Positions 29,995 through 41,240 of a DNA stretch of 64,000 nt are shown here, one piece after another (positions within the stretch are counted from its first letter, which is position 1; each line of letters starts with the position of its first letter). Both the position numbers and the translations under genes were made by a program. Source of the stretch: Schistosoma haematobium (Eukaryota > Platyhelminthes > Trematoda > Strigeidida > Schistosomatidae); NCBI RefSeq assembly GCF_000699445.3, contig NC_067196.1, positions 32,074,616 to 32,138,615 on the forward strand. The letters are read 5' to 3'. The notes below the pieces were generated by a model. It worked only from the letters and a program-made list of their open reading frames with translations. It was not told where the DNA came from and made no database searches.

Positions 29995-30125
29995 TCCAGT
30001 CGAGAATCATACTAGGGCTCCGATTTTCGAGAATCGGCTTGGTTAAGGTTCTTTGAACCTTCTCCAACAGCTCACTGTCTCTGTTTTATGTAGAGGCTAG
30101 CCACTTGTACACAAAACTGGAGTAT
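29995..30125 (-). repeat. Short repeat shared with the Penelope-like flank at 17.2 kb
   Basis: The blocks 'ggttctttgaacct', 'caacagctcactgtctct' and 'aaaactggagtatact' match the reverse complement of 17155-17280, about 85-90 per cent by eye. It probably belongs to a Penelope-like element. Confidence 0.6.
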
Positions 30126-30960
30126 ACTTACTTGCGCCTGCTACCCCTCGTGGAGAAGCACAGGCCAACCACCAGCATTCTCCATCCAACTTAGTCCTGG
30201 ACAATCCTTCCCACATATTTCCAGTTGCTATTCATTCTTTTCATGTCTGGCTCAAACTCCCTGCACAATGTGTTCCTTAGTCTTCTTCCTTTCCTTTTCA
30301 GGATTACGGGTTAGGGCTTGTCTCATAATGCAATTTGATGATATCCACAATGTATTTCCTATTCACATCCAGCGTCACTTTCTAATTTCCTCGTCAGATG
30401 GAAGCTGGTTTATGTCGAATGATCGGAGGCCTACTTGATTGAGACGGGAATTGTGTGACGAACCAGCTAACATCGAAGTCACATCTCATGGTTAGCACCT
30501 TACGTGGACTGCCCCATTGACGTATCAAGGTACCATGGATTCTCTGCAGACTGTACAACACAGAGGACGTTATTACGGAAATATACTGTTTAAAGTAGAT
30601 ACAAGCGAAGGCGAGATCACTACCGCATGGGCCAGTCCATGGCGTACGATTCCCTGGTGCGCGTTGATTGTCCTTGACCTTGATGGGGATCGATGATTTG
30701 TTCGACATTCAATGACCCAACTGCCGGATGATTTGGTTAGGTCTCAATGGAATTTCACTGGCCCTACACCAAGTTCCAGCCCCATTTAGTAGAACTGTCT
30801 TGACGTTCGTAATGAAGATTCTGTCTTCGATATTGGTTGGCAGTTGTTTTTAGTTTCACATGTTCTTCAACTGTGGGAATGTTGTTCTTGTTTTGCTAAT
30901 AATTACCTTTGCTTCTACATCAGATCCCCCTTGTTCATCGATGATTTTGCTAAACAGGTA
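30125..30960 (-). mobile_element. Degenerate RTE family C 3' region
   Basis: The two ends match the better-preserved copy at 48112-48705: 'cttgcgcctgctacccct' (tail side) and 'agtagaactgtcttgacgtt' (about 30790). The middle (about 30400-30735) does not align and may be an insertion. All frames are broken. Confidence 0.65.
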
Positions 30961-30979
30961 CTTGAAGTTTCCCCCCCCT

Positions 30980-33560
30980 TTCAGAGTTTTAACTTCAAGT
31001 ATGATTGGGTTCATGTTATCCGTGACCTACTGATGCACAGGCTCTTGCTACACCAGTTATCTTCATTTACATGTGTATGAAAACCGGATTTAAGGACGAA
31101 AGAATACTGTAGAGAAAGTCAAAAGCGTTTTTTCATCGATATGGTTAGAGGCTCCACGTATTAAACATACAGCTTTAAAGTCGTTGGAGGCTATTGCACG
31201 GTAGTGCACATTAGTTTTAAGTCTTGGCTCGCGATGACTCCTAGATCATTTTATGTTTGGACTACAGGCAACCCAGTTTTATTCACTGTCTATGTATATG
31301 TACCTTGGTGATCAGTTTGCGTCATAATGCACTTGGAATCATTTATCGGCAACTGCAAAAGTTTGGATCATCCGGATAATTTCTACAGGTTATTTCGAAG
31401 ATTCAAACAATCACCTTTACTTTTCATCGCCCCCCATATCTTTACATCATCAACATATAGCAAAACTGATGGTAGGAGACTATGAAGGTCATTTACACAG
31501 AGGAGGAAAAACTCTAACTCCAAAACTAAACCCTGAAGCACTCCACTAGATAAAATTTCATAGCTGGACTACTTTAAGTTGTTGCTGCTTCACAGAAAGA
31601 GCCCGGTTTTCTTCCAGATACCTGGGAAGCGTCTAACAAATAATCTTTCCGAAAATTTTAACGGTCACGCTGGTTAGGCCCACGGGTCGATAGTTCTCAA
31701 GTTTGTGTCTCGTACCTTTTTCGAAGACGAGACATACTATTAAATTCTCTTAGTCTGTAGAATTATGGTCTACTATGATATTAGTATTGCTCTAATAATA
31801 GACCTAATCCTAAATTTGTAGATTTGTCATGATATAACTGCCTAATCTATAAGATCTTACGTGGAAGTCACACCATCGACTATGCCGACTCACTGTATCG
31901 TACCAATTACCAATACATGATGTAGAACAAGATTAGGCTAGAGAAGGAACAATATATTTAATATAAATAGAAGAAATAAGATAACATTCAGCGGGGACCA
32001 CGCCTGCACGGCCGAGCCATGCCGTTCGATCAACTCTAATTCACTCAACTCATTGTTCGCGCCTTCTCCATCGTTAGGTATTTCTCCGTGTTAACTATTG
32101 AATATCTGTTTTCCGAGTTGTCTCATGTTCAGCTTTGCGGATTGTGTGGTTATGGTCCAATGCCACTACAAGTCTTTTGGTATTTGATCTGGATTACAGA
32201 TAGATTAGCAGATTCTCGGCAACATTTTATAAATTTCGTAGTAACCTAGGATGCATTCCATCGTGTTTCATTAATTTGCCGAAATCAATCTTGTTTAGCA
32301 AACCAAAAGCATCGAATTCTTCATTAGTCACAGTGTTCAAAGTGCATGTAGGGAGTTGTATGAACTGGAGGGGAGGACATCTCTACAATATATACATTAC
32401 TAAAGTAATTTGAGAATATCCGAGCTTCACCATAATTATCCTGTACCAGTGATGAAGTACTAATCTCTCCACATGATGCTGGAATACATTCTCTCCTCTG
32501 AGTTCTTGGATGTGTGTACGAGTTTAAGCATTTAGGATATTCTATGGACTCTTTAACAAGCTTTACTTCGTACAAACATCTGGACTTGTGAAGGGTCGAG
32601 ACACAAATACTTCGAGCTCCTCGACAATGGGAACTTGTCCTGTCAATATCCAGTAACCCGAATCTCTCCCACATTCTTCTCCTCATACGGGGAAGGTTGC
32701 AAAACTCCCCACTCAACCATGTGGGGAGTTTCTCGGGCTCCTCGGTGTAGTCCAAGTAATATGTGGTGCGGTAACTTTCACGTATAGATTTCAAAATACC
32801 TCCTGAGCCGATTCACTTTAGGATTCTGACTTTATTGTTCGATCAACTGAGGATGCCGAGCGTATGATTTCGTGTTTATTCGCCTTCTAGAAGTTTGTTC
32901 TTTCTTTGACTGACACATGGATTTTGACAACCACAAGGAAATGGAAGACTGGAACTGCATTGTTACTGTTACCTAAAAGTGGCATATAATGGGGGTTTGT
33001 GGCATCATTATCATAATGGGTCGATATGTGATCCATTAGAGAGGACGATTTGGCGTCTGGATCATACATCATTGCTTCGTTCACATATTGCACTAGGGCA
33101 CATATGATAACCACATCAACCAGGATTTTCTGACAACTCAGCCCTCAGGGTTTTCCAGTCTGTAATAGGCACGTTAAGGTCCTCTTAGATTAAACACCAG
33201 CCACTGGATGACCAGGCGTTGAGACTGTCTAACAAGACCTCATTCACCTCACAGTTTAGATTGCAGTAGACCAAACCGATCAGCAGCTCTTGACCTTCGC
33301 AACCTCTCGGTTCACACGTCTCACTTTCATGAGATACAATATCGATAACGGTAAACGAGACAGTATAATGGATAGAGCTAATACTCCTCCTTTACTCTTC
33401 TGGGTGTTGTCGTCTATGACTAATATGAGACTTTGAAAATCAGGTTTGCAACAGTCTGAGGACTGAGCCAGTCGAGTTTTCGTGATGGCTTGTTAGAGTT
33501 TATCTGTGCACCTGACTCCGATCGCTTGCTGAGCAAGCTCTGAGCATTTGTGTAATATAT
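30980..33560 (-). mobile_element. Ancient CR1/jockey-like LINE
   Basis: Minus-strand fragments appear in the expected order. An endonuclease-like block with SKGGVLALS lies near 33380, a linker PTWLSGEFCNLPRMRRRMW near 32720, and a KHDGMHPRLLRNL block near 32250. RT motifs are LENYRPVGLTSVTVKIFGKII (about 31710-31640) and LLYVDDVKIWGAM (about 31460-31420). Numerous stops and shifts are present. The endonuclease-linker-RT order and NYRPVGLTSV motif point to the CR1/jockey group; the schistosome SR1 family is one candidate. Confidence 0.7.
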
Positions 33561-34860
33561 CTGGAGATCATTTAGATGGATTTGTGCTGCACCTGATATA
33601 GCCTCCGTCTCGTCCTCTGTCGAAGCCTCATCACCTGAAAATACACAATTCTGAGGTCATTCTCGCTAGTATCTAGCCTTGGATTTAGTTCCTTTATAGC
33701 CTCTAGATTCATTTCATTAGGAGTTTTAAGCACCATATTTAGCAACCTGGTCTAATTCCGCTTCAAGTCCGTTTTGCTACTCAATCTACAAGCCTTCATC
33801 AAGGTGACCTGAGAGATATTTTGTGACATTAGCCTACTAAGTAGATCTATGATTTCTGATTCTGCTCTTTCACTACCCCTGACTGCATGAAAGACAACTG
33901 ACCTTTCACTGAGATGAGCCAAACTACAGTTTGGGAGACTGGTCCTTGTTCAATGACATCAGATTGTTTCTCACCCTTGATTCGTGCTTATTGATCAGCT
34001 TTAAGTGAAGTATGAAAAACAATTACGAAACACATACGATGAGACTTCCGATGGTTGTCGACGACTGTTTTTTCCTGGTAGAAACAGACCTAGCCATGCG
34101 GTTCAGTTTACTAGGCATTTTCTACCCGCTCTCATTTCGAGGGTTGGAGACAAGAGAAAGCTCGTTTCTTGAGGTTTTATTTCTGACAGACCTCATTGAA
34201 GTCGGTTCTCCCTCCTTTGAACCATGTAAGTTAATCGACTCTTAGGTTGCGTGAGATAAATTCACACCGATTTGTGCATCGACTGAGTGAGTACCATTTG
34301 ATGGACCTTTATTACACATGCTAGTACTTCTTTTATCGGCTTTCAGTATTGTAGCGGCTACGGATAGTTAGATATTTGTTTCCGTGCAGCGTTGTTGACA
34401 TAACCACACGCAACCGTGTTCGGTAAGCCGCTTGACAAATACAGGCGTTATATGTGATATATGGTGGCTTCACATAGCACTAGCCACTACGCATTTCACT
34501 GGACTTACAAATACATTCTAAACAATGTTGTATTTAATATCAGAAGTGGTTCTGTTGATATTATAGTAGTTTTATTAGTTGAGATGGTGAGTCGGTTGAA
34601 GCTCTCTAAAAATGATAAGATTTTGTAGTACGTTTGAATACTCCGAATCACACTGATTCGTAAACGCTCAATTTTTTTCTTTGAGAATGACAAATATACT
34701 ACGTCTACCCTTTAATATACCTGAGGAACAGATTTAACCTAACGACGATCTTCAGGTACACTAAACGTTGATTTAGCATTCGCCATTCCTTACCTTCTTT
34801 CGTCTTTTAGAACGGAGGACCTGCTGACGCACTGATAATTCTTGAGGCAAATACTTGCTG
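33561..34860. other. Unassigned, possibly ORF1 of the LINE to the left
   Basis: The minus strand has several short, interrupted frames where ORF1 of the CR1-like element would be expected. I could not identify a domain. A remnant of the hammerhead SINE tail ('gttgatattatagtagtttta') lies at about 34550-34600. Confidence 0.3.
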
Positions 34861-34906
34861 TCCAACTGCCCTACTTACTTACTTACGCCTGTTACTCCCA
34901 ATGGAG

Positions 34907-35226
34907 TGAAGATGACAGAGGTATTCAGTGTTTGACAACGCTTCTACCAGTAACACCTAATATAATTAGTAACCACCCAGAGAAATCAAAAGACAGAGTC
35001 GAGGAGATCGGAAGAGTGTATTTGGCGATAACCAAAATATCGGAATTCTCTGATCTAATCTGGCTAGCGATTGCGATTGATGTTGAGCACGGCGTTACCA
35101 CACGTGATCTGGTACGGATGCCTGACCGAGCGCCTTCAGCTAGATGAGTCCACTAAAACATGTGGTCAGCATCCAATGTCGAAAACTTACAGAGCTATTT
35201 ATTTTAGGGATTTATTTACCGCTACA
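34907..35226 (-). repeat. 3' LTR (element orientation), 320 bp
   Basis: On the plus strand it runs from TGAAGATGACAG to CCGCTACA. It is identical over 320 bases to 39447-39766. Confidence 0.95.
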
Positions 35227-35243
35227 GATCACTCCCCCTCTAG
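35227..35243 (-). other. Polypurine tract
   Basis: The minus strand reads AGAGGGGGAGTGATC directly before the 3' LTR (TGTAGC). This is the expected plus-strand primer position. Confidence 0.75.
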
Positions 35244-35703
35244 TGGGTTAGTGATGACCCTAAAACGTGGCCATCCAGAAGTTTAAACCCAGCGAGTTTG
35301 TCGTTGGTAAACATTCTTCTGATAGCTTGCTAGGATTAGCAACGTCTGGTCGTCTTTTCTTACTATATGGGACCGAGGTACAACATAGTAAAAAAAGAAA
35401 AAGTACAATGAAAATTTCGGCTCCTCATAAACTTCCTCGTTCTTTTCCAGCCGTCCTGGAAAAGAAAGAAGAAAATGTAAGTGCATGTCGAACTACACTC
35501 GTATGTGTGTAAAAACACAATGTCGGCGAAAAAAAGGAAAATAAACTAATGCGCACGTAATATCGTTAAAAAAATTTGGTTTTTCGTTGTGTTTTTTTTA
35601 AATAAAAATGTAAATATATAAGCATATTAAAATTGTTTCTTTAGAAATATATTATATATCGTAAAACGAAAGATCGAGATAATATTAAATGTCGAGTAGT
35701 GCC

Positions 35704-38700
35704 TTACGTGCAATAGTCATTTAAATGTTCTGGAAATCTAACTCTTCTTCTAGAACGCGTCGTTTCAAGTTTATTTTCAGATACATTCAGAGTATCATCG
35801 CGTGTGTTGGATTTCGACTGAGGAATTATGAGTGGAGTCGTGTCGTTCGATTGTACCGAAAGAAAATCGATGTAGATAGGATTTCCTTCTAAATACACTG
35901 CTTTGAGGCGATCGATGCTGATGCTATCGTTGGTTCCATTCTTATCCATTATATAGTACTTCGGTTCGCGTTGAAGAACTTTGAAAGGTCCTTCGTATGC
36001 CGATTCGAAAGATCGTCGATGCGAGTCTCGACGAACGAAAACGTGTGCACTATATCGTAAGTCAGGTTGAACGAAAACATCGGTGGATTGTGGTCGAGTG
36101 GAAGCAAGTTTAACTGAACGCATTGCGTTTGTGAGCCTGTTCGTGTAGGAGGTTAGATCCATGCTCATTGAAGAGGATGAAGGATCCACGAATTCTCCTG
36201 GAAGTCGAAGTGTCGTTCCATAAACGAGTTGAGCCGCAGTGTATCCAATGTCAGCTTTCACTGCATTGCGGATACCCAGTAAGACGAGTGGAAGAGCGTC
36301 GGTCCACTGTGAAACGTTTGCAGCTGATAGTGAAGCTTTTAGTTGTCGGTGAAAACGTTCTACCAACCCGTTTGCTTGTGGATGGTAGGCGGTCGTTCGG
36401 AAGCGAGTGATTCCTAAAAGTGTGGTCAGGCGACGGAAAAGATCAGATTCAAACTGACTTCCGCGATCCGTAGTGATGGTTGAAGGGCAGCCGCAGTTTG
36501 CTACCCATCGCTCGACGAAGGCGCGAGCCACTGTGTCAGCAGTGATGTCCTTGATAGGTACTGCTTCTGGCCATCGAGTGAAACGGTCTACGCAGGTTAA
36601 GAGGTAGGCGTATCCATTTGAATCTGGTAAAGGTCCTACCAAATCCAGATGAACATGGTCGAAACGAGCATCGGGAGTTTTAAACGAGCCTAAGGGACAT
36701 TTATTGTGTCTGACGACCTTAGATTTTTGGCAGCTTATACAGGAGCGTGCCCACCCCCTCACGTCTTTATTCATGCCAGGCCAGCAAAACCGTTCTGATA
36801 TAAGCTTGATGGTTGCACGAACACCTGGATGAGAAAGTTTGTGCAATGTACTGGAGACATTTCGTCGATAATGTTTCGGCACGATTGGGCGATCCCTACC
36901 TGTAGATGTGTCACAAAGTAAGGTTTCCTTACCTGTTCCTATCTGTTTGATGCGTAGTTTAAGGTTTGTGGACGATAACTCGTGCTGAAGATCACCGTCT
37001 TCTTTTTGAAGCTCGGCGAGTTTAAGAAGGTCGATTCCTTGGAAACTGTTCAAGGAAGTTATGCGAGATAAGGCGTCTGCAACTACATTGTTTGCTCTAG
37101 AGGTGTGTTGAATATCTGAAGTAAACTGCGAAATGTAGTCCAGTTGTCGAGACTCACGGGGAGAGTACTTGTCTGAAGTAGAGCTTAGAGAGAAGGTGAG
37201 TGGTTTATGGTCCGTGAAAAGAGTGAATTCACGACCTTCGATGTAGTGTTGAAAATGTCGTACAGCACAATACATAGCTAGGAGTTCCCTACCGAATGTG
37301 CTGTACCTCGATTCGGTGTCTAGCAACCGTCTAGAGAAAAATCACAAAGGTTGCCAGGAGTTGTTAACCCATTGTTGTAAGACTCGTCCGATTGCTGAGC
37401 CGGATGCGTCTACTGAGATACTAATGGGTGCTTCGGTGTCCTGATGTGCGAGCATTGTTGCTTTAGCGATCAGTTCCTTAACGGTGGAGAATGCTTTTCG
37501 TGAGGTGTCGTCTAAATTAATGGATTTCGCATTTCCACGAAGTTGGTCGGTTAGCGGTTTCATAAGTAATGCGCGTTTGGGTATGAATCGTCTATAGAAA
37601 CTTATCAGGCCGTTAAACGTGCGTAATTGCTTGACGGTGGTCGGTTCTGGGTAATCCAGAATGGCCGCCACTTTGGTTCTAAGCGGTCGAATGCCCTGAG
37701 CATCGATAGTGTGTCCTAGGAAATCTAACGAGTTGGTCCCGATTTGGCATTTCTGAAGGTTTACAGTAATGCCATGTTTTTGTAGTCGTTCGAAAACAAG
37801 ATCCAGATGCTTGAGATGTGATTCTCTGTCCGGACTTGCGATTAGGCAGTCGTCAACATACGCATGTACGAAGTTGAGACCTCGAAAAACGTCGTCTATG
37901 AATCTTTGGAATGTTTGAGTAGCGTTTCTTAGGCCGAAAGGCATTCGCAAAAATTCATAGAGTCCGAAGGGAATTATGATAGCTGTTTTCGGTATGTCGT
38001 CAGTAGCCATAGGGATTTGGTTATACGCTTTAACCAAGTTGATTTTCGAAAAGACAGTTGTACCTTTCAAGGTAGCTGTCAAATCGTGAGTGTGAGGCAA
38101 CAGGTAACGATCGGGAATGGTTTTTGCATTCAATCTCCGATAGTCACCAGTTGGACGCCAATCGTTGCTGTCCTTTTTAGGGACCATGTGAAACGGAGAT
38201 GCATACGGGCTATTTGATGGTCGTATGATCCCTAAGTCTATCATATGGTTGAACTCGTTTTTCGCTAACCTTAGCTTTTCAGGAGCTAGTCGTCGTGCTT
38301 TGGAGAATACAGGTGGTCCTGTAATCGTGATGTGATGTGTAACGTTGCTGGTTACACACGGTAGTCTCGGTTGAGTTTGTTGTATCCCAGGATACTTATC
38401 AAGTAGCGGTTGATAAAGTGGGTCTATCATATGCTTAATTGCGACTGATGATAATCTGCGACCAGAAAAGGAAGTTACGCAAACGGACAAATTAGTGTTT
38501 CTGTCTACTAGCCTCTGTTTGCGCGTATCGATGATCAGATTATGATGTTGTAGAAGGTCCATACCAATGATTGGCATAGAAACATCTGCAAAAACGAAAA
38601 TCCAGTGAATGGGTTTGCGTAAACACACGTTAAGGTAAACGTACCTTTTGCCATACGTAGCGATAGGTTTTCCGTTTGCCGCCTGTAAGTTTAGAGCCGA

Positions 38701-38859
38701 TTCGTTAAGCCGGTCGTTGGGATTCACTGGGAGGGCGCTAGATTCTGCACCAGTGTCGACGAGGTAGCGAACTCTCGTTGTCACATCTGTGACGTATAAC
38801 AGACGGCTATGTTCGCCGGCTACGGTTGCCGTTAACGAGTACCGGCTTGGAAGTTTCCC
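35704..38859 (-). pseudogene. pol: pol of the LTR element (protease, RT, RNase H, integrase), broken
   Basis: The frame entered at the frameshift site (38859) runs through the aspartic protease (LVDTGAESSALP, near 38760). RT follows, with MPFGLRNATQTFQRF and the YVDD box (near 37860). A TGA then lies in frame at 37344-37342, just after WQPL. The same frame continues without other stops through RNase H (YSTFGRELLAM, FTDHKPLTF), the integrase zinc region (HKLSHPG...CISCQKSK) and the catalytic D, D and E (DLVGP, TTDRGSQF, GLVERFH) to a stop at 35704. RT motif A reads FSKINLVKAY: the normally invariant Asp is Asn (codon at 38040-38038). With the TGA, this copy should be inactive. Confidence 0.92.
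38815..38859 (-). promoter_or_regulatory. -1 ribosomal frameshift signal at the gag-pol junction
   Basis: The heptamer G GGA AAC (38859-38853) is in the gag reading frame. A 6-nt spacer (TTCCAA) follows, then a stem GCCGG/CCGGC (38846-38842 with 38819-38815) whose loop contains the gag stop and a possible inner ACGG/CCGT pair. Slipping back one base enters the pol frame, which is open from an upstream TGA through the protease. It is the only X XXY YYZ heptamer in the overlap. Confidence 0.8.
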
Positions 38860-39306
38860 GAGTTGTTTTTCGAGTCAGTCGGTTTCGTGTTGGGAAAATT
38901 GTAGGGTTTTCTGCGATTTCTGGAAGAATTTCCATACTGGTTGTGATACCAGCACCAGTCGGGATTATCCGTCTCTCGTGGTCTAGAGACAGATCGCTTA
39001 CGTGAAATGCTTCTACGTGGAGTGTGCAATCGCTTACGGTCGTTACGAAGATTAAGATAACGCATGAGTGTATGACATAACTCGGTTATGTCATTCTGAG
39101 TCGTTTGATGCGTTTCTTTGACTGAAAAAAACCTCGGTAGTAGATTTCGTAATTTCTAAAATGCGGTCGGCAGATGCAGCTAGCTCGTCTAAGGAGTTGT
39201 TTTGAACCGGTACAAACACAGCTTGCACCTGTTGAGGAAGTTTAGACAAGAAAAGTTGTTTAAATAGGCCATCATCGAAAGTTCTTTGGCCGATAACCTC
39301 TCTCAT
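38832..39306 (-). pseudogene. gag: gag remnant of the LTR element
   Basis: The N-terminal part reads QRTFDDGLFKQLFLSKLPQQ (39306 leftward). The frame changes at a run of seven T's (39125-39131 on this strand) and continues as the nucleocapsid portion, ending at TAA 38834-38832. The expected zinc finger is visible as CWYHNQYGNSSRNRRKPYNF, in which the first Cys and the His remain but the two distal positions are Arg and Tyr. Only about 120 bp separate gag from the primer-binding region, so the N-terminal half of gag appears deleted. Confidence 0.8.
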
Positions 39307-39424
39307 TCATTGCAACATGTCCGCACACGAAAAAATATCACAATGTGTAAAAAATAAAAAAATAAGGCAATAATATATAAAAAATCCCAAAAAGGAACAG
39401 ACTCACAGTTGCAATTAGGTGTAC

Positions 39425-39446
39425 CAGATCACATCGGTCTCGCCAA
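39425..39446 (-). other. Primer-binding site region
   Basis: Immediately inside the 5' LTR the minus strand reads TTGGCGAGACCGATGTGATC. TGG followed by partial complementarity to a tRNA-Trp 3' end (about 15 of 20, tRNA recalled from vertebrates) fits the primer used by CsRn1-clade elements. The tRNA identity is inference. Confidence 0.5.
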
Positions 39447-39766
39447 TGAAGATGACAGAGGTATTCAGTGTTTGACAACGCTTCTACCAGTAACACCTAA
39501 TATAATTAGTAACCACCCAGAGAAATCAAAAGACAGAGTCGAGGAGATCGGAAGAGTGTATTTGGCGATAACCAAAATATCGGAATTCTCTGATCTAATC
39601 TGGCTAGCGATTGCGATTGATGTTGAGCACGGCGTTACCACACGTGATCTGGTACGGATGCCTGACCGAGCGCCTTCAGCTAGATGAGTCCACTAAAACA
39701 TGTGGTCAGCATCCAATGTCGAAAACTTACAGAGCTATTTATTTTAGGGATTTATTTACCGCTACA
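39447..39766 (-). repeat. 5' LTR (element orientation), 320 bp
   Basis: This direct repeat is identical to 34907-35226. It is followed on the plus strand by the GGAG target duplication. Confidence 0.95.
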
Positions 39767-40031
39767 GGAGCATAGGCCACCGACCAGCGTTCTCGAACCC
39801 ACTCTGTCCTGGGTCTTCTTTCATAGCTCCATCCAATTCTTGTTCATTTTCCTCATGTCTATCTCCATTTGCCGGCGTAATGTGTTCTTTAGTCTTTCAC
39901 TTTTCCTTCCGCCTTGAGGATCACATCTGTGGGCTTGTCTTGTAACGCAGTTGGGTGCTTTTCCCAACGTGTGTCCTGTCCACTTCCCGCGCTTCTTCCT
40001 CATTTCTTCATTCGCTGGGATCTGGTTTGTT

Positions 40032-40977
40032 GTCAAAACCATATGCCCACTTCATGTTTACTCTCCGATAATAAAACTCTGTCCTCATCAGTGATGGAAA
40101 ATCGCCTCCGTCAATGAAAACGGGAGAGTAGTTTTGAAGAATAGATTTTAGGTCTTCTTTTGGCATTTGCTTTTATTACTGCGTTATGGACAGATATTTG
40201 TTTTAATCCATCACTGATAGTGTCAATGTAGCTGAAGCTATACAAATGGTTGGTTGGTTAATAGATTCTAAGAAATAATATCAATGTACTCTGTTATATG
40301 TTTTTTATTCCACCTAACTCAGTAAAAAGTAGCAATGTGAATTTCAAAGTAATTAATATTTAGTTGCGCTTGAACGTGAGTGTCGTTGATTGTCTATGAT
40401 CACAACAAGCATGTATCTGTATGTTTGTTTTGGGAAAACACTCCAGACGAGTATTTTTACATGTAAAAGTGATATAATTCATTTTTAGTCGTATTAAGAA
40501 CATATTATTCCCCGCTTATCTAAGGTCATGAGTTATATCACGGATGTTTTTTTTCGGAATACTTGAAGGATTTCAACAAAAAGTTAGAAGGACTAGTAGT
40601 TTATGATGTCGATTTTTTCAAGTGCAAGTGTTAATCAGCGTTTCTTCATCTACTCTTAAGGTTTACATTGTGTGAAAATATATCGGTTTAGTTATGGATA
40701 CAAATTTCTCTGTTCGAGTAAAAACGTATTAATTAACATGAATTTAAAGTTTCTGTGTGATTTATTTAAGTTATATAGAATGTACTTTTCATACAAATAT
40801 TTGTTCCCAAACTGATTAATGGGACTTCAACGAACTTAGTGAGTTTAATTAGAAGTTCTGACCCAAGAAATTTTTCAAAACAATGTAAGTATTATTCCAA
40901 TTATAAAACGTGTTACGCAAGCTATATAGTATATGTAACAACTTTCGTCAAATGAGAAACAACAAAATTGTGTTTGT
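40032..40977. other. No recognised feature
   Basis: AT-rich intergenic sequence without coding or repeat signal that I can identify. Confidence 0.3.
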
Positions 40978-41240
40978 GAAATCAAATGTAGTGATTATAA
41001 TGCTACATACGCAGGTGAAACAACAAGGCAACTGAGTACGAAGGCGAAGGAACACAAAATGTGCCTAAAACAAATTTCTAAATCCTTAGATGATATAGAA
41101 AAAGCTCGAAAAAAACTCAGCAATAGCATTACATTCGGTAAAGTTTGGTCATACAATTGATTTCAATGGCACAAGAATCCTACAAAAAGGTTTTACTTCT
41201 TACAAATAAAGACTAACAGCCAAATCCCTATACATATGGG
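40978..41240 (+). mobile_element. Degenerate Penelope-like GIY-YIG endonuclease fragment
   Basis: The plus strand encodes ATYAGETTRQLSTKAKEHK, a GIY-YIG catalytic block of Penelope-like elements, then KLSNSITFGK with a later stop. No RT remains nearby. Confidence 0.65.

Larger units (their letters stand above)
34907..39766 (-). mobile_element. Ty3/gypsy LTR retrotransposon, Boudicca/CsRn1-like
   Basis: A 4860-bp element lies on the minus strand: 5' LTR 39447-39766, primer-binding region just inside at about 39425-39446, truncated gag, pol, a 3' region without a recognisable env, a polypurine tract, and 3' LTR 34907-35226. It is flanked by GGAG (34903-34906 and 39767-39770). The LTRs look identical base for base, implying recent insertion. 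Pol order is protease, RT, RNase H, integrase, as in Ty3/gypsy. The unusual Cys-His finger style of gag suggests the CsRn1 clade. The copy is defective in gag, in pol and at an RT catalytic residue. Confidence 0.92.
34861..40031 (-). mobile_element. RTE family C 3' end, split by an LTR retrotransposon
   Basis: The left part (34861-34906) holds the (TTAC)n tail and 'cgcctgttactcccaatggag'. The right part resumes at 39767 with 'ggagcataggcc' and continues to about 40031, encoding on the minus strand the same C-terminal region as 48134-48669 ([18 protein letters not shown]). The intact arrangement 'cccaatggagcataggcc' is seen uninterrupted in the copy at about 57450. Confidence 0.88.

Noticed and set aside
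35283..35486. Possible env-like frame downstream of pol
   Set aside because: 67 codons, rich in Phe and Tyr from a low-complexity stretch, with no signal peptide, glycosylation pattern or family match.
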